A stretch of 64,000 nt of DNA from Armatimonadota bacterium (GCA_030601885.1 JAUWAU010000013.1:62001-126000), one strand, 5' to 3'; positions 19,630 through 29,343 are shown, numbered from the stretch's first letter. Notes: generated by a model not told the origin, from the letters alone. Translations and numbers: made by a program.

Positions 19630-20508
19630 TCACGCCTCGCTCGGTTTGAGGAGGGGAAAGCCGGCTGCTTCCCGCTGGGCCAAATACAGCTCAGCGACTC
19701 GACGGGCAAGCCGCCGGACTCGGTCGATGTAGCGCGTTCGCTCCGTGACGCTGATGGCACCGCGTGCATCGAGAAGGTTGAACGTGTGGGAGCACTTGAG
19801 CACGTAGTCATATGCGGCGAGCGGGCGTTCCGCCGCGAGAATGGCCTGACACTCGCCCTCGTAGGCGGCGAAGCTGCTCAGGAGCATCTCGATGCTGCTG
19901 TCTTCAAAGTTGTAGTGGGACATCTGGACCTCTTCGGCGTACCGGAGGTCACCGTACGTTACGGTATCAGACCACTTGATGTCAGTGTAGCTGTCAACCC
20001 CCTGCAGGTACATTGCAATGCGCTCAGGGCCATAGGTGATCTCGACGGTAACTGGGCTGACCTCAAAGCCGCCTGCCTGCTGGAAATAGGTGAATTGAGT
20101 GATCTCCATACCGTCCAGGCGCACTTCCCAACCCACACCGGCGGCGCCCAGCGTCGGGGCCTCCCAGTCGTCCTCGATGAAGCGGATGTCATGTTGTCTC
20201 GGGTCAATGCCGATGGCCTCGAGGCTGCCCAGGTACATGTCCTGAATGTCGTCAGGAGACGGCTTCATGATGACTTGGTGCTGGAAGTACTTCTGGAACC
20301 TATTTGGGTTATCGCCGTATCGACCGTCGCTGGGGCGACGACATGGTTGCACGTAAGCCACGCGCCATGGCTCGGGGCCCAGTGCACGCAGGAACGTCTC
20401 CGGGTGCATTGTGCCGGCGCCCATCTCCATGTCATAGGGTTGGGCGATGAGACAGCCCAGGGCCTCCCAGTAGTCATTCAGAGAGGCCAGCAGCTTCTGA
20501 AAGATCAT
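19630..20508 (-). CDS. glyQ: Glycine-tRNA ligase alpha subunit
   Basis: Catalytic subunit of two-subunit glycyl-tRNA synthetase. The ATG at 20508 ([14 protein letters not shown]) is the conserved start. [36 protein letters not shown] and the class II motif region [19 protein letters not shown] are all present in a normal 292-residue protein. It ends 2 bases before glyS. No T-box leader is present upstream: I looked on the minus strand for the conserved AGGGUGG-ACCGCG element between 20509 and 20702 and did not find it. Confidence 0.98.
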   Translation of the reverse strand: MIFQKLLASLNDYWEALGCLIAQPYDMEMGAGTMHPETFLRALGPEPWRVAYVQPCRRPSDGRYGDNPNRFQKYFQHQVIMKPSPDDIQDMYLGSLEAIGIDPRQHDIRFIEDDWEAPTLGAAGVGWEVRLDGMEITQFTYFQQAGGFEVSPVTVEITYGPERIAMYLQGVDSYTDIKWSDTVTYGDLRYAEEVQMSHYNFEDSSIEMLLSSFAAYEGECQAILAAERPLAAYDYVLKCSHTFNLLDARGAISVTERTRYIDRVRRLARRVAELYLAQREAAGFPLLKPSEA

Positions 20509-20612
20509 TGGCAACCACGCTCACAGTTCGTCCCTGCCGTATTCGTGGCCAGATCAACTGCCGCCGACTCAGGCGACCCGACTCCCCGAGGGGGCCGATG
20601 ATGCCGAGGGCG

Positions 20613-20644
20613 AAAAACATTGCGGCGCGGCTCCCTGCCGCGCC
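20613..20644 (-). terminator. Terminator after sigH
   Basis: On the minus strand GGCGCGGC pairs perfectly with GCCGCGCC around AGGGA, then GCAATGTTTTT. The T-run starts six bases after the stem, so strength is uncertain. It separates sigH from glyQ. Confidence 0.65.
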
Positions 20645-20702
20645 TGGCGCATCAAGGGCTCTCTGACGCTTGTTTACCGCACTTCACGCGATAGAGTTGG
20701 TC

Positions 20703-21377
20703 CTATTCGGCCTCCAGACTCTCAGCCGTCGTGGCGATCTGCGGCAGCTTGCGCCGAATGCGAGACAAGGCATTGTCAATTGACTTGACCTTGCACTCCA
20801 GGTCGCAGGCCATTTCCTTGTACGACTTGCCCGTTTGATACGCCGTGAGCACTTGCCATTCGAACAGAGAGAGCTCCCGCCGGAGGGATTGCTTCAGCAG
20901 ACGCTGCCCCTCAGAGCCCATAACGAGGTCCTCAGGATCGAGGTTCCTGTGGCAGGCAAGCACTTCCGGCAGCGTTCGGCCGGAGGAATCGCCTGGTCGC
21001 GTGGCTTCGAGGGAGATGGACGTATTCAGAGGGGTCTGCTTCTGCCGGGTGGCGGCTTTGATCGCCGAGATCATCTGGCGCTGCACACAGACTTTGGCGA
21101 AACATGCGAAGGATGTGGACTTGTCAGGCCGATAGTCCATGACGGCTTCCCACAGCCCTATCATGCCCACCTGGAGGAGATCGTCGCGCTCGGCCCCAGC
21201 GAGGAAGTACGATTTCACCTTTGACCGGACCAGATTCCGGTACTTGTACAAGACGAACTCGCATGCCTCTTTGTCGCTGCGCTGGGCTCTGGCGACAATC
21301 TCTTCGTCGGACATCAGGGCATACTGCAGGCCCGCCCGCGTCTCGCCGTCTCTGAAGAATTGCGCGGCATTAACCAC
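20703..21377 (-). CDS. sigH: SigH-type RNA polymerase sigma factor
   Basis: Alternative sigma-70-family factor closest in pattern to Bacillus SigH, which governs the post-exponential switch, competence and early sporulation. Region 2 (CEFVLYKYRNLVRSKVKSYF, AERDDLLQVGMIGLWEAV, TSFACFAKVCVQRQMISAIK) and region 4 (LSLFEWQVLTAYQTGKSYKE, KVKSIDNALSRIRRKL) align along the whole 224 residues. I favour the GTG at 21377, six bases behind AGAGGTG; a GTG three codons upstream overlaps that site. SigH factors are not anti-sigma-linked ECF proteins, and no anti-sigma gene is nearby. No sporulation genes are seen in this window, so its regulon is unknown. Confidence 0.92.
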   Translation of the reverse strand: MVNAAQFFRDGETRAGLQYALMSDEEIVARAQRSDKEACEFVLYKYRNLVRSKVKSYFLAGAERDDLLQVGMIGLWEAVMDYRPDKSTSFACFAKVCVQRQMISAIKAATRQKQTPLNTSISLEATRPGDSSGRTLPEVLACHRNLDPEDLVMGSEGQRLLKQSLRRELSLFEWQVLTAYQTGKSYKEMACDLECKVKSIDNALSRIRRKLPQIATTAESLEAE

Positions 21378-21785
21378 GGACTTCACCTCTCACGAGGGAT
21401 AGTGCAGATCATGGTCCTTGTCCGCGTCCGCCGCCCCCACTGTCCCAACACGTTTCCTGACAGCCGATCGAAATACAACTGTTGTCGCGGCGTCTTCCGA
21501 CCTGCTCACCCAGAGCCAATCGGGGCCGCGAGTTTGGCTCCTAGACTAATTCGCGCATTCCTCATGCCGTCCCCGCCAGATGTCCTTGCCCCCTCCTGGC
21601 TAGCTCGACGCACCTCACCAAGTGACGAGCCGTTTTCGGCTCCGCACTCCCGCTCGCGATGCTTCGCAGGCCCGGGTTGGTCATAATCGTCCGCGCCGGG
21701 CCCGCCTTGGCCTCCTGATGGCCGCTGCCTGGTCACTCGCGCGCTGCGCATGAGCGATCGACCGGCCGGCGACACGTCCCCAGGC
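21378..21785. other. 408-base gap upstream of sigH
   Basis: Presumably contains the sigH promoter and the 3' flank of the CvpA-like gene. I see no convincing promoter, terminator hairpin or gene. Short open frames here have no ribosome site or recognisable product. Confidence 0.5.
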
Positions 21786-22241
21786 TCACCCGCCTAATCC
21801 CTGCAGAAAGCTGACTGCCTTATGATAGGTCCGAAACTGGTACACTTCAGGTGCCAGAAGTGAATTGGCTATCGCCGGTTGATCGGTGCCCCCGAGGATG
21901 GTTAGCGAATGGACCAGGCCGTATGAGACGACTCCGCCGATGAAGACGCCCAGTAGGCCCGCTATTGCGGAATCGAAGGGTCCAATATCGAAGTTGAGGG
22001 CGTCGCTCGCGAACTTGGCGCCTGTGATCACGCCTGCGGCCAACAAGACGTACATGACTACAACGCTCAGCCCGGTGCTGAGTCCCGTTGCCCCAGCTAA
22101 CGACGTGCCCTGAGTGGTCACGATGACGCTAACGATAATGAGTCCAATGAGGTCGAGTGCTGCGGGGAGAAAGCCACGCCGTGCCTCAATGATGGCAATC
22201 AGCACGCAAATGACCACAATAACGCAGTCAATCCACGTCAC
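21786..22241 (-). CDS. CvpA-like integral membrane protein
   Basis: A GTG at 22241 behind GGGAG (5 bases) opens a 151-residue protein with three or four hydrophobic segments: about 3-20 (IDCVIVVICVLIAIIEA), 26-45, 54-75 (GLSVVVMYVLLAAGVITGAK) and 90-113. The N-terminal WID-x-x-IV and a Gly after the first segment resemble the CvpA family (colicin V production / envelope homeostasis proteins). The match is by pattern only. The open frame extends further upstream, but that part is low-complexity and lacks membrane character. It lies 212 bases downstream of the MEMO gene on the same strand. Confidence 0.6.
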   Translation of the reverse strand: MTWIDCVIVVICVLIAIIEARRGFLPAALDLIGLIIVSVIVTTQGTSLAGATGLSTGLSVVVMYVLLAAGVITGAKFASDALNFDIGPFDSAIAGLLGVFIGGVVSYGLVHSLTILGGTDQPAIANSLLAPEVYQFRTYHKAVSFLQGLGG

Positions 22242-22453
22242 AGCTTCTCCCTGGTGCCCATCAGGTCGAAGGCGGCGAGCTGTGCCCTCGGCAGCATTGC
22301 GCGGAGTATACACGAACAGAAGCGCGTCGTCAACTCTGTTTTTCGGAGAGGGTACCGGGGCCCGTGTCGTGCGTGGTTCGTGCGTGGTTGTGGCGGAAAA
22401 TGCATGGCCGCCCCCGGCACGCGCGTTCCGCCCGGCGCCTGATCTCGGCCGCT

Positions 22454-23317
22454 TCAGCGGTTGATCGCCGCCGAGAGATAGCCAACTACATAACCGTGGG
22501 CGCCCGCGATCTCGGCTGACGTGTAGTAGCTGAGCTGCTCCGCCCGGCTGGCTCCCAGCGCTTTGGCTGCCGTCAGCATGCCTGCCACAGCCCCGTAACC
22601 GCACATCGTGACGTCGTGTTGGCGCCTGACGCGGATAAGCTCCTGCGGGTTAAGCGCGAGTATCTGCTTGATCACCAGGGGATCGTGCTGCGCGACCGTC
22701 GGCTCCGAGCCCTCGTGGCTGAGATCGCTGCTGCCCACGATGACTGCGTCCATGCCATCGAGGACCCGCGCCAGAGCCTCGCCGACCCGCAATGCCATTT
22801 CGTACGATTGGTCGGCGAGCATCACCGGCACCCACAAAAGCTGCTCGCCGTAGATGTGCTTAAGAAAAGGAAGCTGCAGCTCGATGCTGTTCTCGCCCTC
22901 AATAGCGTCCGGACTGTCCTGCAGCGTGTCGCATTCGGCCAGGAGCCTGGCCGCCACATCGGCATGGATGCGGGCCGGTCCCAATGGGGTCTCCCACCCA
23001 CCGGACGCCATTGTCGCATCATACGACATCCGGTGGCTGGGGCCGATGACGACGACCACCTCAGGTACGCCCTCTTGGGCAATTCTGAGGTATCCGTGAG
23101 CGGCAGCGGGGCCCGAATAAGGTACACCCGCGTGGGGGCTTACCAAGCCGATGGTGGTGCGCCGCTGCGTGCTGGCTGCCGGCGCCGGCGGTACGTCGCC
23201 GGGACCGAAGCGATCCTGAAAACAGCCGGCTATTTCGCGCCGCAGACCGGCCTCTGTCCCCGAGTACCATTGGCCCGCCAGGACCGAACGCACCGTGGGC
23301 TCACTCGTCTGTGACAT
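22454..23317 (-). CDS. MEMO1-family protein (AmmeMemoRadiSam system protein B)
   Basis: MEMO proteins share the fold of class III extradiol dioxygenases; in bacteria they accompany AMMECR1 and a radical SAM protein in a system of unclear function. The ATG at 23317 (MSQTSEPTVR) has GGGAGG 9 bases upstream and gives 287 residues. Family marks are visible: GLVSPHAGVPYSGPAAAHGY, VVVIGPSHRM, EGENSIELQLPFLKHIYG, DAVIVGSSDLSHEG and CGYGAVAGML. The partner AMMECR1 and radical SAM genes are not in this window. The gene is 38 bases after proS. Confidence 0.9.
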   Translation of the reverse strand: MSQTSEPTVRSVLAGQWYSGTEAGLRREIAGCFQDRFGPGDVPPAPAASTQRRTTIGLVSPHAGVPYSGPAAAHGYLRIAQEGVPEVVVVIGPSHRMSYDATMASGGWETPLGPARIHADVAARLLAECDTLQDSPDAIEGENSIELQLPFLKHIYGEQLLWVPVMLADQSYEMALRVGEALARVLDGMDAVIVGSSDLSHEGSEPTVAQHDPLVIKQILALNPQELIRVRRQHDVTMCGYGAVAGMLTAAKALGASRAEQLSYYTSAEIAGAHGYVVGYLSAAINR

Positions 23318-23355
23318 TGTCGCTCGCCTCCCGAGCCATCGGGTGTGCGTCGGCG

Positions 23356-25089
23356 TTATGCGCTCTCGGCAGCGATGATGTTGCACACCCGCTCCGCGGC
23401 CTCGGCCAGCGGCACCATTTCCTTGGCGCCGGTTGCGCGCGTCTGGATCTCGACGACGCCGTCCGCCTTCGTGCGCCGGCCGATGATCGCCTTGAGGGGA
23501 ATGCCGATGAGGTCGGCATCCTTGAACTTTACCCCGGGCCGCTCAGAGCGCTCATCGAGCAGCACCTCGACCCCCCTCCGCTGCAGCTCCTCCACCAGGC
23601 CGATCGCCTCTTGGGTCAGCTCGTCGTCCAGCAGCAGCACCACGACCTGGAACGGTGCGATGACCATTGGCCAGATAATGCCGTCGTCGTCGTGGTGGGC
23701 CTCCACGACCGCAGCAACGATGCGGCTTACGCCTATGCCGTAACACCCCATCACGATTGGGCGCTGGACCCCGTCTTCGTCGGTGAAGAGCGCCCCCATG
23801 TCCTCGGCGTACTTCGTCCCCAGCTTGAAGACGTGCCCCAACTCTATGCCACGGCGCTCCTCCAGGTGCCCCTCGCGGCATTCCGGGCAGATGTCCCCGG
23901 CTACGGCAACACGCAGGTCGTCGAAGCGCGCTACGTCGAAGTCAGGTCCCACGTTCACCTCCACGAAATGCGCATCGGCCTCGTTAGCGCCGGTGACGAA
24001 GTCGGCCATTGCCGCTATTTCATGGTCGGCCAGCAGCCGCACCGTGTCGGGCAGACCGACGGGGCCGGTGAAGCCCAGCGGACCGCCGGTGACCTGCTCG
24101 ATCTCGGCCTCTGAGGCCATCTCGAGGGGGCTGAGGCCGGCGGCGGACTCAAGCTTGACCTCATTCAGCTCCCGGTCCCCCCGCACCATGGCAGCCACAA
24201 AACTCTCGTCCGGTCCACGATACAGGAGCGTCTTGACCAGTTGTTGTGGGGCTACCTCCAGGAGACTGCATACCTCCTGGACGGTCTTTGCATCGGGCGT
24301 ATCGACGCGCTCGCGGCGGGTCCTGGTCGGCGCTACGGCGGCAGGGCTGGTGACATCAGCGCCGTCCGGAGGGAGCGTCTTGGCGCATTCCGCGTTGGCG
24401 GCGTACTCGCAGGCATCGCACAGCAGGAGCGTGTCCTCACCGCCGGGCGCCTCGAGCATGAATTCCCGCGTCTCATACCCGCCCATGGCCCCGGCCGCTG
24501 CTTCGACGACGCGGCACGGAACACCACAGCGCTCGAAGAGGCGGGTATGAGCCTCGTACATTCTCTCGTAGGACGCATCCAGGCCCTCGGACGACGCGTC
24601 GAAGCTGTATGCGTCTTTCATGAGGAACTCTCTGCCGCGCAGCAGCCCGCCTCGTGGCCGCTCCTCATCTCTGAACTTCACCTGGATCTGATAGATCGTC
24701 ATCGGCAGGTCGCGATACGAGGTGACGCCGTCCCGCACCATCTGGGCGAAGGCCTCTTCGTGCGTCGGTCCGAGGCAGAATGAACGGCCGCGCTGATCCC
24801 GAAGCTTGAACAGTGGTGGCCGAAACGTCTCCCAGCGTCCGCTGGCAATCCACAGCTCGGCGGGCTGCAGCACCGATAGGTGCACCTCCTGCGCGCCGGC
24901 TCGGTTCATCTCCTCGCGTACGACGTTTTCCACCTTGCGGAGCACGCCAATGCCCAGCGGCAGGTAAATGAAGACGCCGGCAGCGAGCTGCCGAATGAAT
25001 CCACCGCGCACCAAGAGCTGATGGCTGATAAGCTCAGTACCCGTAGGCGCCTCTCGAAGGGTGGGGAAAAACAACTCTGATGCTCTCAT
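23356..25089 (-). CDS. proS: Proline-tRNA ligase (bacterial type with editing domain)
   Basis: Charges tRNA-Pro. The start at 25089 (MRASELFFPTLREAPTGTEL) matches the conserved N terminus; 577 residues is the standard size for the form with an inserted INS editing domain between class II motifs 2 and 3. Motif 2 is seen in YQIQVKFRDEERPRGGLLRGREFLMKDAYSF (about 140-170). The insertion includes a run TCQ/KTLLYRGPDESFVAAMVRGD. Motif 3 lies in VMGCYGIGVSRIVAA, and the anticodon-binding domain is at the C terminus. It is part of the dxr-rseP-ispG-ACT-proS run, an arrangement seen widely in bacteria. Confidence 0.97.
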   Translation of the reverse strand: MRASELFFPTLREAPTGTELISHQLLVRGGFIRQLAAGVFIYLPLGIGVLRKVENVVREEMNRAGAQEVHLSVLQPAELWIASGRWETFRPPLFKLRDQRGRSFCLGPTHEEAFAQMVRDGVTSYRDLPMTIYQIQVKFRDEERPRGGLLRGREFLMKDAYSFDASSEGLDASYERMYEAHTRLFERCGVPCRVVEAAAGAMGGYETREFMLEAPGGEDTLLLCDACEYAANAECAKTLPPDGADVTSPAAVAPTRTRRERVDTPDAKTVQEVCSLLEVAPQQLVKTLLYRGPDESFVAAMVRGDRELNEVKLESAAGLSPLEMASEAEIEQVTGGPLGFTGPVGLPDTVRLLADHEIAAMADFVTGANEADAHFVEVNVGPDFDVARFDDLRVAVAGDICPECREGHLEERRGIELGHVFKLGTKYAEDMGALFTDEDGVQRPIVMGCYGIGVSRIVAAVVEAHHDDDGIIWPMVIAPFQVVVLLLDDELTQEAIGLVEELQRRGVEVLLDERSERPGVKFKDADLIGIPLKAIIGRRTKADGVVEIQTRATGAKEMVPLAEAAERVCNIIAAESA

Positions 25090-25234
25090 AATGCGGTTAC
25101 CCGCTCTTCCATTGGCAGGAGGCGCCGTCGTCCGCGCCGCCCATAGCGGCACGCACAACGCTGCCCCACAATGAGCAATCAAAAGCCCCGGCGGTGGACT
25201 GTGGCTCGGCTTGACCGGGCCGGCGACGAATGCC

Positions 25235-25636
25235 CTATGCGCCCAGGGCTGCCGCCGCCCGATCGACGTCCTCAGGCGCCACGGCAATGCACATGGCGAA
25301 CTTGCCGGCGGACCCCGTTCCGAGCATGACCTTGATGTTCACGCCACCGTTGGCGAGCTTCCGCGCCACCTCTGCGCCGGCTCCGGGACGGTCGTCGCCC
25401 TCAACGAACAGAATCTCGCGCTCTTGAACGGACACGCCGCCCTCGGCCGCGAGGGCCCGGAGCTTGTCGGGATCGTCAGGCACGCAGGAGACCTTCGCCT
25501 TTCCTCCGCCCATCGGGCCGGCGTAGATGGCGAGCAGATTGATCCCGGCATCGGCCACGGGCTGGGTCAGCTCGGCCAGTGCGCCGGGTCGGTCCTCGAC
25601 ATCGACGGTGAGTGCAACCACCTTACGTACTGTCAT
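25235..25636 (-). CDS. Tandem ACT-domain protein
   Basis: Two ACT modules make up nearly the whole 133-residue protein: VVALTVDVEDRPGALAELTQPVADAGINLL at about 5-35 and EILFVEGDDRPGAGAEVARKLANGGVNI at about 72-100. ACT domains bind amino acids and usually regulate a partner enzyme; no catalytic domain is attached, and the ligand is unknown. The ATG at 25636 has GGAGG 8 bases upstream and overlaps the last 14 bases of ispG, so the two are coupled. Position before proS suggests, without proving, an amino-acid-sensing role. Confidence 0.85.
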   Translation of the reverse strand: MTVRKVVALTVDVEDRPGALAELTQPVADAGINLLAIYAGPMGGGKAKVSCVPDDPDKLRALAAEGGVSVQEREILFVEGDDRPGAGAEVARKLANGGVNIKVMLGTGSAGKFAMCIAVAPEDVDRAAAALGA

Positions 25637-26759
25637 CTGTGCTCCCTCCCGGTTCAGCGCTCTCGGGGGATGCTGTGGCGGACGCCACGAACGCTTCCAC
25701 CTCCGCCAGGAGCGCTGTAGCCATCTCATCTGCCGCGACGCGACGCACCACTGTGCCGCGGCGGAACAGCAGTCCGAATCCCCTGCCACCGGCGATCCCG
25801 ACGTCGGCATCTCGGGCCTCGCCGGGGCCGTTGACTTCGCAGCCCATCACCGCCACGCGGATCGGCACACGCAAATCCCGAATGGCCGCCCACACTTCGC
25901 GGGCCAGGGGTTCAAGATCGATCCGACAGCGTGTACACGTCGGGCACGCGATCAGCTCAGGGCCGCTTTGGAGTCCGAGCGCCTGGAGTATTCGGCGGCC
26001 GACTCTGACTTCCTCGCACGGATCGCCGGTGAGCGACACTCGAATCGTATCGCCGATTCCGCGCGCCAGCAGCGCACCAATGCCAACTGCCGATTTGACG
26101 GCGCCGGCGTCCGGAAGACCGGCCTCGGTAACCCCCAAGTGCAGCGGATAGTCGAATTGCTCGGAGAAGGCAGCGTTCGCCTCGAGCATCGTCGGCACAT
26201 CGGGGGCCTTGAGGCTCACGACAGTGTCTCGAAAGCCGACACTCTCGACAGTGGCGAGTGCATTTGCGGCGCTCTCCACCAGCGCAGCGCCTACTGACCC
26301 TCCGTACTTCTCCCGCAGGGCCCTCTCCAGCGAGCCCGCGTTCACGCCAACCCGGACCGCCACGCCGTGCGTCGCCGCAGCCCGTGCGACCTCTTTGAGC
26401 TTAGCCGGTCCTCCAATGTTCCCCGGATTCACCCGCAGCTTGGCTGCGCCGGCTTCCGCGGCTGCAATGGCCAGCCTATGATCGAAATGCACATCCGCCA
26501 CTATCGGCACACCCGCCCGGCCTGCGATCTGCCGGAGCGCCTCAACGGCATCGGTATCCGGCACGCCGACGCGTACGATGGCCGCCCCGGCGCTCTGCAG
26601 CGCCGCTATCTGCGAAAGTGTGGCGTCCACGTCGTGGGTGTCCGTGTTCGTCATGGACTGCAGGGAGACGGGCGCGGCGCCGCCGATGAGCACCTCGCCT
26701 ACGGCCACGCCACGTGTGCTTCGCCGTTGAGTGAGGGAAGAGCCTCCCACCGGAGTCAT
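25623..26759 (-). CDS. ispG: 4-hydroxy-3-methylbut-2-enyl diphosphate synthase
   Basis: Penultimate enzyme of the MEP isoprenoid pathway, a 4Fe-4S protein that reductively opens ME-cPP. The ATG at 26759 overlaps the rseP stop as ATGA. The 378-residue product has the N-terminal barrel (VGVPDTDAVEALRQI, PIVADVHFDHRLAI, KLRVNPGNIG) and the C-terminal cluster Cys residues in ACPTCTRCR and VMGCEVNGPGEA with the conserved Glu. It lies in the same run as dxr, so two MEP-pathway steps are encoded together. Confidence 0.96.
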   Translation of the reverse strand: MTPVGGSSLTQRRSTRGVAVGEVLIGGAAPVSLQSMTNTDTHDVDATLSQIAALQSAGAAIVRVGVPDTDAVEALRQIAGRAGVPIVADVHFDHRLAIAAAEAGAAKLRVNPGNIGGPAKLKEVARAAATHGVAVRVGVNAGSLERALREKYGGSVGAALVESAANALATVESVGFRDTVVSLKAPDVPTMLEANAAFSEQFDYPLHLGVTEAGLPDAGAVKSAVGIGALLARGIGDTIRVSLTGDPCEEVRVGRRILQALGLQSGPELIACPTCTRCRIDLEPLAREVWAAIRDLRVPIRVAVMGCEVNGPGEARDADVGIAGGRGFGLLFRRGTVVRRVAADEMATALLAEVEAFVASATASPESAEPGGSTDDST

Positions 26760-28150
26760 CGTACCGCCCGATTCGCCACCAGTTCTGCCACATCCTTGAG
26801 CACGAGCACGACAAATGCGCACATGATGACCACGAACCCGACGAAATTGATGAGAGCCTCTTTCTTCCTGTCGGGCGTCCGGCCGATCACTCCCTCGTAC
26901 CCAATGTACACGAGACGCCATCCATCGAAAGGTGGGAGGGGCAAGATGTTCAGGAAGCCAATAGCAAAGCTTATCAGGCCACCGAGCTGCAGCACCAAGT
27001 ACCAGCCCAAATGCGTAGAATCCTGGATGACGACGGCTATCTTCACGATGCTGATGACTTCCGGCCGGGATTCGCCCAGGATTACTCGGGTCAGTTCCTC
27101 AGCGACTGCCTGCACCGTGAAGAGAGTCATTTCGACGCCGGACCATATCGCCCGCAGCGGCGGCAGCTTCCTGTACACCTGGGCGGGCGCCACGCCGATG
27201 AGCCCTATCTGCTCCATCTCCAGCTCGCCGGTGTCGCGGTCCGGCAGGCGCTCCACGTGCATCTCAGGGACCATCCGCTTAGTGATCTGTGTGCCGTCTC
27301 GCACGACGGTCACGCTCAAAGTCCGGCCACGTGGCGCATTGTGGATGATCGCCGCCACGTTCTCCCATCGCAGGGGCTCGAACGTGACGCCCAGTTGGTC
27401 CACCGAGACAGGCACGGAGCTATGCGGTGCTGCGCTCAGGATGGCCGAAGCATCCCGCAGCGGCGACAGGAAAAACCGGTGTTCTGTCAAGCGCTGCTCG
27501 TCCGGGTCTCGCCGCAGTACAGTGACCAGGATGCGGCCTGTACTCGTCTTGCCCAGACGACGCACCATGGCCTGGAAGTCGTACACTTCCCGGTCCGCCA
27601 CCTCGGTGATGCGGTCATCCGGGCGCAGGCCCGCCTGTGCCGCCGCCGAGCCCGGCCTCACGCCGGCGACTGAAGTGCTGGTCCACCGATCGTTGACTGA
27701 CACGATGCGGTCGCCTCTCTTGAGACCAGCCTTATCCGCCGGACGTCCAGGTATTACCGTACGGATCGTGGTGCTGCTGCCCACGAGCTCGCCGAAGAAC
27801 ACGCCCGCGAGCAGAAAGAGCAGCGTGGCGAGCACCACGTTCATGGCCGAGCCGGCCGAGAGCACGAGCGCTCGCTGCCAAAGCGGCCGCGTATGGAAGC
27901 CGTTCTCGACCTGCTGCTCCTCGGGGTCCATCCCGGCGATCCGCACGAATGCGCCGAAGGGTATCCAGTTGAGGCTGTAACTTGTTTGGCCGCGTTTGAA
28001 GGCGACGATCGGCGCCTTCAGCGGCAGCCCCATGCCAAACTCGTCCACCCGCATGCGGCAAAGCTTGGCGCTGAGGAAGTGGCCCGACTCGTGGAAAAGC
28101 AGGATCGCGCCGATAATCAGGACTATGGCCAGAACGCCCTCAAAGGTCAT
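26756..28150 (-). CDS. rseP: RseP-type site-2 zinc metalloprotease
   Basis: Membrane-embedded M50 protease that cleaves transmembrane substrates such as anti-sigma factors. The start at 28150 overlaps the dxr stop (ATGA); 464 residues. The zinc motif HESGHF lies in the first membrane segment (about residues 20-25). Two PDZ-like regions follow (IPGRPADKAGLKRGDRIVSV and RPGSAAAQAGLRPDDRITEV), and the C-terminal membrane part carries NILPLPPFDGWRL, with FDG in place of the usual LDG; the ligand Asp is kept. Several further membrane segments follow, ending in VGFVVIMCAFVVLVL. Confidence 0.94.
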   Translation of the reverse strand: MTFEGVLAIVLIIGAILLFHESGHFLSAKLCRMRVDEFGMGLPLKAPIVAFKRGQTSYSLNWIPFGAFVRIAGMDPEEQQVENGFHTRPLWQRALVLSAGSAMNVVLATLLFLLAGVFFGELVGSSTTIRTVIPGRPADKAGLKRGDRIVSVNDRWTSTSVAGVRPGSAAAQAGLRPDDRITEVADREVYDFQAMVRRLGKTSTGRILVTVLRRDPDEQRLTEHRFFLSPLRDASAILSAAPHSSVPVSVDQLGVTFEPLRWENVAAIIHNAPRGRTLSVTVVRDGTQITKRMVPEMHVERLPDRDTGELEMEQIGLIGVAPAQVYRKLPPLRAIWSGVEMTLFTVQAVAEELTRVILGESRPEVISIVKIAVVIQDSTHLGWYLVLQLGGLISFAIGFLNILPLPPFDGWRLVYIGYEGVIGRTPDRKKEALINFVGFVVIMCAFVVLVLKDVAELVANRAVR

Positions 28151-29343
28151 CGGGAAGTGCCCGCCTCCGCGCCTGCCCTGATCGCACCGTGTGACACGGC
28201 TCTGCGGGCGAACTCGCGAGCCCACGCATCGGCTGCGAGCACGTTATCCAGAGTTTCGTCAGACATGGGCTCATGATCCTCAAGAGCGGCCGCCGATACG
28301 TGAGGAATGTCCGCGAAACCGATGGCCCCCTCCAGGAACGCCTCCACGGCCACCTCGTTGGCCGCGTTGAGCACCGCCGGGTAGGTCGTTCCCTCTTTGC
28401 GCACCGTCTCGTAGGCAAGCCGCAAACACGGGAAACGATCGAAGTCGGGCGCTCCGAAGGTCAACGTGGCTGCTTCCGCCAGCTCCAGCCGGGGCAGGTC
28501 GTTCGCCACCCGCTCGGGCCAAAACAGCGCGTACTGAATGGGCAACCGCATATCTGGCAGCCCCATCTGGGCGATAATTGAGCCGTCAACGAACTGCACC
28601 ATCGAATGGATGATGCTCTGGTGATGAACCACCACTTCGATCTGGCTCGGGTCGAGACCGAAGAGCCATTTGGTCTCGAATACCTCAAATCCCTTGTTCG
28701 CGAGTGTGGCGGAGTCAACAGTGACCTTGTTGCCCATGCGCCACGTGGGGTGAGCCAGAGCCTGTTCAGGGGTGACCTCGCGAAGGGCTGCGGCGTCCAG
28801 CTTGGCGAACGGCCCGCCCGAGGCTGTCAACAGCACGCGCTCAATGGCCCGTCTATCTTCGCCTTGCAGGGCCTGGAAAATGGCGCTCAACTCGCTGTCG
28901 ATGGGCAGAAGCCGAGCGCCGGTGCGGGCGGCTGCGTCGGTGACGAGCCGGCCGGCGGCCACCATCGGCTCCTTGTTGGCCAGAGCCACGTCCTTCCCCG
29001 CCGCCAGAGCTGCCAGGAGAGATTGCAGGCCGGCCACGCCCGAGACGGCCCCCACGACGAGGTCAGCCGATGGCAGCGCCGCGATCTCGCTGAGGCCCTG
29101 TTCGCCCGCCAGAAGCGTGACGCCGCTCGGCATCTGGTTGCGCGTTTGCGCGGCGGCGTTGGGGTCTACGAGGCACGCCGCTTTCGGTCGAAACTCGCGC
29201 ACCTGCTCGCGGAGCGCCGACCCGTTGCGATGACACGCCAGGCCCACCACTTGCAGCCGATCCCGCCGCTGCCGGACGATGTCCAGAGTTTGCACGCCGA
29301 TGGAGCCGGTCGATCCAAGGACGACCACGCGCTTGCGGCTCAT
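28147..29343 (-). CDS. dxr: 1-deoxy-D-xylulose 5-phosphate reductoisomerase
   Basis: Second step of the MEP isoprenoid pathway, using NADPH. The ATG at 29343 (MSRKRVVVLGSTGSIG) has GAGGTG about 8 bases upstream; a TTG two codons earlier is less likely. GSTGSIGVQTLDIV binds NADPH; ANKEPMVAAG, the metal and substrate part LPIDSELSAIFQAL, and the flexible-loop WRMGNKVTVDSATLANKGFE region are all intact in 398 residues. It is the first gene of a seven-gene minus-strand run. The uppS and cdsA genes that precede dxr in many bacteria are absent here. Confidence 0.97.
   Translation of the reverse strand: MSRKRVVVLGSTGSIGVQTLDIVRQRRDRLQVVGLACHRNGSALREQVREFRPKAACLVDPNAAAQTRNQMPSGVTLLAGEQGLSEIAALPSADLVVGAVSGVAGLQSLLAALAAGKDVALANKEPMVAAGRLVTDAAARTGARLLPIDSELSAIFQALQGEDRRAIERVLLTASGGPFAKLDAAALREVTPEQALAHPTWRMGNKVTVDSATLANKGFEVFETKWLFGLDPSQIEVVVHHQSIIHSMVQFVDGSIIAQMGLPDMRLPIQYALFWPERVANDLPRLELAEAATLTFGAPDFDRFPCLRLAYETVRKEGTTYPAVLNAANEVAVEAFLEGAIGFADIPHVSAAALEDHEPMSDETLDNVLAADAWAREFARRAVSHGAIRAGAEAGTSR

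Noticed and set aside
20509-20702. T-box riboswitch before glyQ
   Set aside because: The conserved T-box element was looked for on the minus strand and is absent; only the sigH terminator hairpin is found.
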